Both the position numbers and the translations under genes were made by a program. From positions 62,668,804-62,732,803 of the forward strand of contig OZ038479.1 of assembly GCA_964036315.1 (NCBI GenBank): a DNA stretch of 64,000 nucleotides, written 5' to 3'. This document shows, one piece after another, positions 50,840 through 61,260 of this stretch (position 1 is the stretch's first letter; each line of letters opens with the position of its first letter). The notes under the pieces are model-generated. The model saw nothing but the letters and a program-made list of their open reading frames with translations. It ran no database searches and was not told where the DNA came from. Origin of the DNA: Acanthosepion esculentum (taxonomy: Eukaryota; Mollusca; Cephalopoda; Sepiida; Sepiidae).

Positions 50840-53800
50840 GAAAAGTTAGAAAACATATTGAAATATTGCATCTTTTGTTATTTTGCAATAAAAAAGTTAG
50901 AGTGCAAATAGGAATACTGCATATTTTGGTCTTTTTCAATAGAAAGTTAGAAAACATATTGAAATATTGCATCTTTTGTCATTTTGCAATAAAAAAGTTA
51001 GAATGCTAAAAGGAATACTGCATATTTTGGTATTTATCAATAGAAAAGTTAGAAAACATATTGAAATATTGCATCTTTTGTTATTTTGCAATAAAAAAGT
51101 TAGAATGCAAATAGGAATACTGCATATTTTGGTATTTATCAATAGAAAAGTTAGAAAACATATTGAAATATTGCATCTTTTGTTATTTTGCAATAAAAAA
51201 GTTAGAATGCAAAAAGGAATACTGCATATTGTTATATTTTTTAATAGAAAAGTTAGAAAACCTATAGAAATATTGCATCTTTTGTTATTTTGCAATAAAA
51301 AAGTTAGAATGCAAATAGGAATACTGCATATTGTTATATTTTTCAATAGAAAAGTTAGAAAACATATTGAAATATTGCATCTATTGTTATTTTGCAATAA
51401 AAAAGTTAGAATGCAAATAGGAATACTGCATATTTTGGTCTTTTTCAATAGAAAAGTTAGAAAACATATTGAAATATTGCATCTTTTGTTATTTTGCAAT
51501 AAAAAAGTTAGAATGCAAAAAGGAATACTGCATATTTTGGTATTTATCAATAGAAAAGTTAGAAAACATTGAAATATTGCATCTTTTGTTATTTTGCAAT
51601 AAAAAAGTAAGAATGCAAAAAGGAATACTGCATATTTTGGTATTTATCAATAGAAAAGTTAGAAAACATATTGAAATATTGCATCTTTTGTTATTTTGTA
51701 ATAAAAAAGTTAGAATGCAAAAAGGAATACTGCATATTTTGGTCTTTTTCATAAAGAAAACTTAGAAAACATATTGAAATATTGCATCTTTTGTTATTTT
51801 GCAATAAAAAAGTTAGAATGCAAAAAGGAATACTGCATATTTTGGTATTTATCAATAGAAAAGTTAGAAAACATATTGAAATATTGCATCTTTTGTTATT
51901 TTGTAATAAAAAAGTTAGAATGCAAAAAGGAATACTGCATATTTTGGTACTTATCAATAGAAAAGTTAGAAAACATATTGAAATATTGCATCTTTTGTTA
52001 TTTTGCAATAAAAAAGTTGGAATGCAAATAGGAATACTGCATATTTTCGTCTTTTTCAATAGAAAAGTTAGAAAACATATTGAAATATTGCATCTTTTGT
52101 TATTTTGCAATAAAAAAGTTAGAATGCAAATAGGAATACTGCATATTTTGGTCTTTTTCAATAGAAAAGTTAGAAAAAATATTGAAATATTGCACCTTTT
52201 GTTATTTTGCAATAAAAAAGTTAGAATGCAAAAAGGAATACTGCATATTGTTATATTTTTTAATAGAAAAGTTAGAAAACCTATAGAAATATTGCATCTT
52301 TTGTTATTTTGCAATAAAAAAGTTAGAATGCAAATAGGAATACTGCATATTGTTATATTTTTCAATAGAAAAGTTAGAAAACATATTGAAATATTGCATC
52401 TATTGTTATTTTGCAATAAAAAAGTTAGAATGCAAATAGGAATACTGCATATTTTGGTCTTTTTCAATAGAAAAGTTGGAAAACATATTGAAATATTGCA
52501 TCTTTTGTTATTTTGCAATAAAAAAGTTAGAATGCAAAAAGGAATAATGCATATTTTGGTATTTATCAATAGAAAAGTTAGAAAACTTATTGAAATATTG
52601 CATCTTTTGTTATTTTGCAATAAAAAAGTTAGAATGCAAATAGGAATACTGCATATTGTTATATTTTTCAATAGAAAAGTTAGAAAACATATTGAAATAT
52701 TGCATCTTTTGTTATTTTGCAATAAAAAAGTTAGAATGCAAATAGGAATACTGCATATTTTGGTCTTTTTCAATAGAAAAGTTAGAAAACATATTGAAAT
52801 ATTGCATCTTTTGTTATTTTGCAATAAAAAAGTTAGAATGCAAAAAGGAATACTGTATATTGTTATATTTTTTAATAGAAAAGTTAGAAAACCTATAGAA
52901 ATATTGCATCTTTTGTTATTTTGCAATAAAAAAAGTTAGAATGCATAAAGGAATACTGCATATTTTGGTCTTTTTCAATAGAAAAGTTAGAAAACATATT
53001 GAAATATTGCATCTTTTGTTATTTTGCAATAAAAAATTAGAATGCAAAAAGGAATACTGCATATTTTGGTCTTTTACAATAGAAAAGTTAGAAAACATAT
53101 TGAAATATTGCATCTTTTGTTATTTTGCAATAAAAAAGTTAGAATGCAAATAGGAATACTGCATATTTTGGTCTTTTTCAATAGAAAAGTTAGAAAACAT
53201 ATTGAAATATTGCATCTTTTGTTATTTTGCAATAAAAAAGTTAGAATGCAAATAGGAATACTGCATATTGTTATATTTTTCAATAGAAAAGTTAGAAAAC
53301 TTATTGAAATATTGCATCTTTTGTTATTTTGCAATAAAAAAGTTAGAATGCAAATAGGAATACTACATATTTTGGTCTTTTTCAATAGAAAAGTTAGAAA
53401 ACATATTGAAATATTGCATCTTTTGTTATTTTGCAATAAAAAAGTTAGAATGCAAATAGGAATACTGCATATTTTGGTATTTATCAATAGAAAAGTTAGA
53501 AAACATATTGAAATATTGCATCTTTTGTTATTTTGCAATAAAAAAGTTAGAGTGCAAATAGGAATACTGCATATTTTGGTCTTTTTCAATAGAAAGTTAG
53601 AAAACATATTGAAATATTGCATCTTTTGTCATTTTGCAATAAAAAAGTTAGAATGCTAAAAGGAATACTGCATATTTTGGTATTTATCAATAGAAAAGTT
53701 AGAAAACATATTGAAATATTGCATCTTTTGTTATTTTGCAATAAAAAAGTTAGAATGCAAATAGGAATACTGCATATTTTGGTATTTATCAATAGAAAAG

Positions 53801-56160
53801 TTAGAAAACATATTGAAATATTGCATCTTTTGTTATTTTGCAATAAAAAAGTTAGAATGCAAAAAGGAATACTGCATATTGTTATATTTTTTAATAGAAA
53901 AGTTAGAAAACCTATAGAAATATTGCATCTTTTGTTATTTTGCAATAAAAAAGTTAGAATGCAAATAGGAATACTGCATATTGTTATATTTTTCAATAGA
54001 AAAGTTAGAAAACATATTGAAATATTGCATCTATTGTTATTTTGCAATAAAAAAGTTAGAATGCAAATAGGAATACTGCATATTTTGGTCTTTTTCAATA
54101 GAAAAGTTAGAAAACATATTGAAATATTGCATCTTTTGTTATTTTGCAATAAAAAAGTTAGAATGCAAAAAGGAATACTGCATATTTTGGTATTTATCAA
54201 TAGAAAAGTTAGAAAACATTGAAATATTGCATCTTTTGTTATTTTGCAATAAAAAAGTAAGAATGCAAAAAGGAATACTGCATATTTTGGTATTTATCAA
54301 TAGAAAAGTTAGAAAACATATTGAAATATTGCATCTTTTGTTATTTTGTAATAAAAAAGTTAGAATGCAAAAAGGAATACTGCATATTTTGGTCTTTTTC
54401 ATAAAGAAAACTTAGAAAACATATTGAAATATTGCATCTTTTGTTATTTTGCAATAAAAAAGTTAGAATGCAAAAAGGAATACTGCATATTTTGGTATTT
54501 ATCAATAGAAAAGTTAGAAAACATATTGAAATATTGCATCTTTTGTTATTTTGTAATAAAAAAGTTAGAATGCAAAAAGGAATACTGCATATTTTGGTAC
54601 TTATCAATAGAAAAGTTAGAAAACATATTGAAATATTGCATCTTTTGTTATTTTGCAATAAAAAAGTTGGAATGCAAATAGGAATACTGCATATTTTCGT
54701 CTTTTTCAATAGAAAAGTTAGAAAACATATTGAAATATTGCATCTTTTGTTATTTTGCAATAAAAAAGTTAGAATGCAAATAGGAATACTGCATATTTTG
54801 GTCTTTTTCAATAGAAAAGTTAGAAAAAATATTGAAATATTGCACCTTTTGTTATTTTGCAATAAAAAAGTTAGAATGCAAAAAGGAATACTGCATATTG
54901 TTATATTTTTTAATAGAAAAGTTAGAAAACCTATAGAAATATTGCATCTTTTGTTATTTTGCAATAAAAAAGTTAGAATGCAAATAGGAATACTGCATAT
55001 TGTTATATTTTTCAATAGAAAAGTTAGAAAACATATTGAAATATTGCATCTATTGTTATTTTGCAATAAAAAAGTTAGAATGCAAATAGGAATACTGCAT
55101 ATTTTGGTCTTTTTCAATAGAAAAGTTGGAAAACATATTGAAATATTGCATCTTTTGTTATTTTGCAATAAAAAAGTTAGAATGCAAAAAGGAATAATGC
55201 ATATTTTGGTATTTATCAATAGAAAAGTTAGAAAACTTATTGAAATATTGCATCTTTTGTTATTTTGCAATAAAAAAGTTAGAATGCAAATAGGAATACT
55301 GCATATTGTTATATTTTTCAATAGAAAAGTTAGAAAACATATTGAAATATTGCATCTTTTGTTATTTTGCAATAAAAAAGTTAGAATGCAAATAGGAATA
55401 CTGCATATTTTGGTCTTTTTCAATAGAAAAGTTAGAAAACATATTGAAATATTGCATCTTTTGTTATTTTGCAATAAAAAAGTTAGAATGCAAAAAGGAA
55501 TACTGTATATTGTTATATTTTTTAATAGAAAAGTTAGAAAACCTATAGAAATATTGCATCTTTTGTTATTTTGCAATAAAAAAAGTTAGAATGCATATAG
55601 GAATACTGCATATTTTGGTCTTTTTCAATAGAAAAGTTAGAAAACATATTGAAATATTGCATCTTTTGTTATTTTGCAATAAAAAATTAGAATGCAAAAA
55701 GGAATACTGCATATTTTGGTCTTTTACAATAGAAAAGTTAGAAAACATATTGAAATATTGCATCTTTTGTTATTTTGCAATAAAAAAGTTAGAATGCAAA
55801 TAGGAATACTGCATATTTTGGTCTTTTTCAATAGAAAAGTTAGAAAACATATTGAAATATTGCATCTTTTGTTATTTTGCAATAAAAAAGTTAGAATGCA
55901 AATAGGAATACTGCATATTGTTATATTTTTCAATAGAAAAGTTAGAAAACTTATTGAAATATTGCATCTTTTGTTATTTTGCAATAAAAAAGTTAGAATG
56001 CAAATAGGAATACTACATATTTTGGTCTTTTTCAATAGAAAAGTTAGAAAACATATTGAAATATTGCATCTTTTGTTATTTTGCAATAAAAAAGTTAGAA
56101 TGCAAATAGGAATACTGCATATTTTGGTATTTATCAATAGAAAAGTTAGAAAACATATTG
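50840..56160. repeat. 2,650-bp tandem duplication (26 monomers)
   Basis: The segment about 50,840-53,489 matches 53,490-56,160 at 2,650 bp (26 x 102 minus 2). Markers are GTTAGAGTGC (50,898 and 53,548), CAATAGAAAGTTAG, TTTTGTCATTTTGC, ATGCTAAAAGG, the short AAAACATTGAAATATTG, CATAAAGAAAACTTAG, TTTTCGTC, GCACCTTTTG and GGAATAATGC. One difference is 52,948 A versus 55,598 T (GCATAAAGG versus GCATATAGG). The + frame is otherwise the same over 385 codons. It is the longest near-perfect duplication in the window and probably among the youngest. Confidence 0.93.
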
Positions 56161-59100
56161 AATTATTGCATCTTTTGTTTCTTTGCAATAAAAAAGTTAG
56201 AATGCAATAAGGGATACTGCATATTTTGGTATTTATCAATAGAAAAGTTAGAAAACATATTGAAATATTGCATCTTTTGTTATTTTGCAATAAAAAAGTT
56301 AGAATGCAAATAGGAATACTGCATATTTTGGTCTTTTTCAATAGAAAAGTTAGAAAACATATTGAAATATTGCATCTTTTGTTATTTTGCAATAAAAAAT
56401 TAGAATGCAAAAAGGAATACTGCATATTTTTGTCTTTTTCAATAGAAAAGTTAGAAAACATATTGAAATATCGCATCTTTTGTTATTTTGCAATAAAAAA
56501 GTTAGAATGCAAATAGGAATACTGCATATTGTTATATTTTTCAATAGAAAAGTTAGAAAACTTATTGAAATATTGCATCTTTTGTTATTTTGCAATAAAA
56601 AAGTTAGAATGCAAATAGGAATACTGCATATTGTTATATTTTTCAATAGAAAAGTTAGAAAACATATTGAAATATTGCATCTTTTGTTATTTTGCAATAA
56701 AAAAGTTAGAATGCAAATAGGAATACTGCATATTTTGGTCTTTTTCAATAGAAAAGTTAGAAAACATATTGAAATATTGCATCTTTTGTTATTTTGCAAT
56801 AAAAAAGTTAGAATGCAAATAGGAATACTGCATATTGTTATATTTTTCAATAGAAAAGTTAGAAAACTTATTGAAATATTGCATCTTTTGTTATTTTGCA
56901 ATAAAAAAGTTAGAATGCAAATAGGAATACTACATATTTTGGTCTTTTTCAATAGAAAAGTTGAAAACATATTGAAATATTGCATCTTTTGTTATTTTGC
57001 AAAAAAAGTGAGAATGCAAAAAGGAATACTGCATATTTTGGTCTTTTTCAATAGAAAAGTTAGAAAACATATTGTAATATTGCATCTTTTGTTATTTTGC
57101 AATAAAAAAGTTAGAATGCAAATAGGAATACTGCATATTTTGGTATTTATCAATAGAAAAGTTAGAAAACATATTGAATTATTGCATCTTTTGTTTTTTT
57201 GCAATAAAAAAGTTAGAATGCAATAAGGAATACTGCATATTTTGGTATTTATCAATAGAAAAGTTAGAAAACATATTGAAATATTGCATCTTTTGTTATT
57301 TTGCAATAAAAAAGTTAGAATGCAAATAGGAATACTGCATATTTTGGTCTTTTTCAATAGAAAAGTTAGAAAACATATTGAAATATTGCATCTTTTGTTA
57401 TTTTGCAATAAAAAAGTTAGAATGCAAAAAGGAATACTGTATATTGTTATATTTTTTAATAGAAAAGTTAGAAAACCTATAGAAATATTGCATCTTTTGT
57501 TATTTTGCAATAAAAAAAGTTAGAATGCATATAGGAATACTGCATATTTTGGTCTTTTTCAATAGAAAAGTTAGAAAACATATTGAAATATTGCATCTTT
57601 TGTTATTTTGCAATAAAAAATTAGAATGCAAAAAGGAATACTGCATATTTTGGTCTTTTTCAATAGCAAAGTTAGAAAACATATTGAAATATCGCATCTT
57701 TTGTTATTTTGCAATAAAAAAGTTAGAATGCAAATAGGAATACTGCATATTTTGGTCTTTTTCAATAGAAAAGTTAGAAAACATATTGAAATATTGCATC
57801 TTTTGTTATTTTGCAATAAAAAAGTTAGAATGCAAATAGGAATACTGCATATTGTTATATTTTTCAATAGAAAAGTTAGAAAACTTATTGAAATATTGCA
57901 TCTTTTGTTATTTTGCAATAAAAAAGTTAGAATGCAAATAGGAATATTACATATTTTGGTCTTTTTCAATAGAAAAGTTAGAAAACATATTGAAATATTG
58001 CATCTTTTGTTATTTTGCAAAAAAAGTTAGAATGCAAATAGGAGTACTGCATATTTTGGTCTTTTTAAATAGAAAAGTTAGAAAACATATTGAAATATTG
58101 CATCTTTTGTTATTTTGCAATAAAAAAGTTAGAATGCAAATAGGAATACTGCATATTTTGGTATTTATCAATAGAAAAGTTAGAAAACATATTGAATTAT
58201 TGCATCTTTTGTTTTTTTTGCAATAAAAAAGTTAGAATGCAATAAGGAATACTGCATATTTTGGTATTTATCAATAGAAAAGTTAGAAAACATATTGAAA
58301 TATTGCATCTTTTGTTATTTTGCAATAAAAAAGTTAGAATGCAAATAGGAATACTGCATATTTTGGTCTTTTTCAATAGAAAAGTTAGAAAACATATTGA
58401 AATATTGCATCTTTTGTTATTTTGCAATAAAAAATTAGAATGCAAAAAGGAATACTGCATATTTTGGTCTTTTTCAATAGAAAAGTTAGAAAACATATTG
58501 AAATATCGCATCTTTTGTTATTTTGCAATAAAAAAGTTAGAATGCAAATAGGAATACTGCATATTTTGGTCTTTTTCAATAGAAAAGTTAGAAAACATAT
58601 TGAAATATTGCATCTTTTGTTATTTTGCAATAAAAAAGTTAGAATGCAAAAAGGAATACTGCATATTGTTATATTTTTCAATAGAAAAGTTAGAAAACAT
58701 ATTGAAATATTGCATCTTTTGTTATTTTGCAATAAAAAAGTTAGAGTGCAAATAGGAATACTGCATATTTTGGTCTTTTTCAATAGAAAAGTTGGAAAAC
58801 ATATTGAAATATTGCATCTTTTGTTATTTTGCAATAAAAAAGTTAGAATGCAAATAGGAATACTGCATATTTTGGTCTTTTTCAATAGAAAAGTTAGAAA
58901 AAATATTGAAATATTGCACCTTTTGTTATTTTGCAATAAAAAAGTTAGAATGCAAAAAGGAATACTGCATATTGTTATATTTTTTAATAGAAAAGTTAGA
59001 AAACCTATAGAAATATTGCATCTTTTGTTATTTTGCAATAAAATAGTTAGAATGCAAAAAGGAATACTGCATATTTTGGTCTTTTTCAATAGCAAAGTTA

Positions 59101-61260
59101 GAAAACATATTGAAATATCGCATCTTTTGTTATTTTGCAATAAAAAAGTTAGAATGCAAATAGGAATACTGCATATTTTGGTCTTTTTCAATAGAAAAGT
59201 TAGAAAACATATTGAAATATTGCATCTTTTGTTATTTTGCAATAAAAAAGTTAGAATGCAAATAGGAATACTGCATATTGTTATATTTTTCAATAGAAAA
59301 GTTAGAAAACTTATTGAAATATTGCATCTTTTGTTATTTTGCAATAAAAAAGTTAGAATGCAAATAGGAATATTACATATTTTGGTCTTTTTCAATAGAA
59401 AAGTTAGAAAACATATTGAAATATTGCATCTTTTGTTATTTTGCAAAAAAAGTTAGAATGCAAATAGGAGTACTGCATATTTTGGTCTTTTTAAATAGAA
59501 AAGTTAGAAAACATATTGAAATATTGCATCTTTTGTTATTTTGCAATAAAAAAGTTAGAATGCAAATAGGAATACTGCATATTTTGGTATTTATCAATAG
59601 AAAAGTTAGAAAACATATTGAATTATTGCATCTTTTGTTTTTTTGCAATAAAAAAGTTAGAATGCAATAAGGAATACTGCATATTTTGGTATTTATCAAT
59701 AGAAAAGTTAGAAAACATATTGAAATATTGCATCTTTTGTTATTTTGCAATAAAAAAGTTAGAATGCAAATAGGAATACTGCATATTTTGGTCTTTTTCA
59801 ATAGAAAAGTTAGAAAACATATTGAAATATTGCATCTTTTGTTATTTTGCAATAAAAAAGTTAGAATGCAAAAAGGAATACTGTATATTGTTATATTTTT
59901 TAATAGAAAAGTTAGAAAACCTATAGAAATATTGCATCTTTTGTTATTTTGCAATAAAAAAAGTTAGAATGCATATAGGAATACTGCATATTTTGGTCTT
60001 TTTCAATAGAAAAGTTAGAAAACATATTGAAATATTGCATCTTTTGTTATTTTGCAATAAAAAATTAGAATGCAAAAAGGAATACTGCATATTTTGGTCT
60101 TTTTCAATAGAAAATTTAGAAAACATATTGAAATATCGCATCTTTTGTTATTTTGCAATAAAAAAGTTAGAATGCAAATAGGAATACTGCATATTTTGGT
60201 CTTTTTCAATAGAAAAGTTAGAAAACATATTGAAATATTGCATCTTTTGTTATTTTGCAATAAAAAAGTTAGAATGCAAAAAGGAATACTGCATATTGTT
60301 ATATTTTTCAATAGAAAAGTTAGAAAACATATTGAAATATTGCATCTTTTGTTATTTTGCAATAAAAAAGTTAGAGTGCAAATAGGAATACTGCATATTT
60401 TGGTCTTTTTCAATAGAAAAGTTGGAAAACATATTGAAATATTGCATCTTTTGTTATTTTGCAATAAAAAAGTTAGAATGCAAATAGGAATACTGCATAT
60501 TTTGGTCTTTTTCAATAGAAAAGTTAGAAAAAATATTGAAATATTGCACCTTTTGTTATTTTGCAATAAAAAAGTTAGAATGCAAAAAGGAATACTGCAT
60601 ATTGTTATATTTTTTAATAGAAAAGTTAGAAAACCTATAGAAATATTGCATCTTTTGTTATTTTGCAATAAAATAGAATGCAAAAAGGAATACTGCATAT
60701 TTTGGTCTTTTTCAATAGAAAAGTTAGAAAACATATTGAAATATTGCATCTTTTGTTATTTTGCAATAAAAAAGTTAGAATGCAAAAAGGGATACTGCAT
60801 ATTTTGGTATTTATCAATAGAAAAGTTAGAAAACATATTGAAATATTGCATCTTTTGTTATTTTGCAATAAAAAAGTTAGAATGCAAATAGGAATACTGC
60901 ATATTGTTATATTTTTCAATAGAAAAGTTAGAAAAAATATTGAAATATTGCATCTATTGTTATTTTGCAATAAAAAAGTTAGAATACAAATAGGAATACT
61001 GCATATTTTGGTCTTTTTCAATAGAAAAGTTGGAAAACATATTGAAATATTGCATCTTTTGTTATTTTGCAATAAAAAAGTTAGAATGCAAAAAGGAATA
61101 ATGCATATTTTGGTATTTATCAATAGAAAAGTTAGAAAACATATTGAAATATTGCATCTTTTGTTATTTTGCAATAAAAAAGTTAGAATGCAAATAGGAA
61201 TACTGCATATTGTTATATTTTTCAATAGAAAAGTTAGAAAACATATTGAAATATTGCATC
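56160..61260. repeat. Interleaved 1,426-, 1,630- and 2,444-bp shifts
   Basis: The segment 57,620-58,425 matches 59,046-59,850 at 1,425-1,426 bp; the shift changes at an extra T in TTTGTTTTTTTTGC near 58,212. The segment 58,425-59,045 matches 60,055-60,673 at 1,630 bp, ending where GTTA is missing after GCAATAAAATA at about 60,670. The segment 57,100-57,650 matches 59,545-60,095 at 2,444 bp. Markers include CAATAGCAAAG, GGAGTACTGC with TTTTTAAATAG, ATATCGCATC and GTTAGAGTGC. The overlap of three shifts shows repeated exchange within one parent HOR. Confidence 0.87.
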
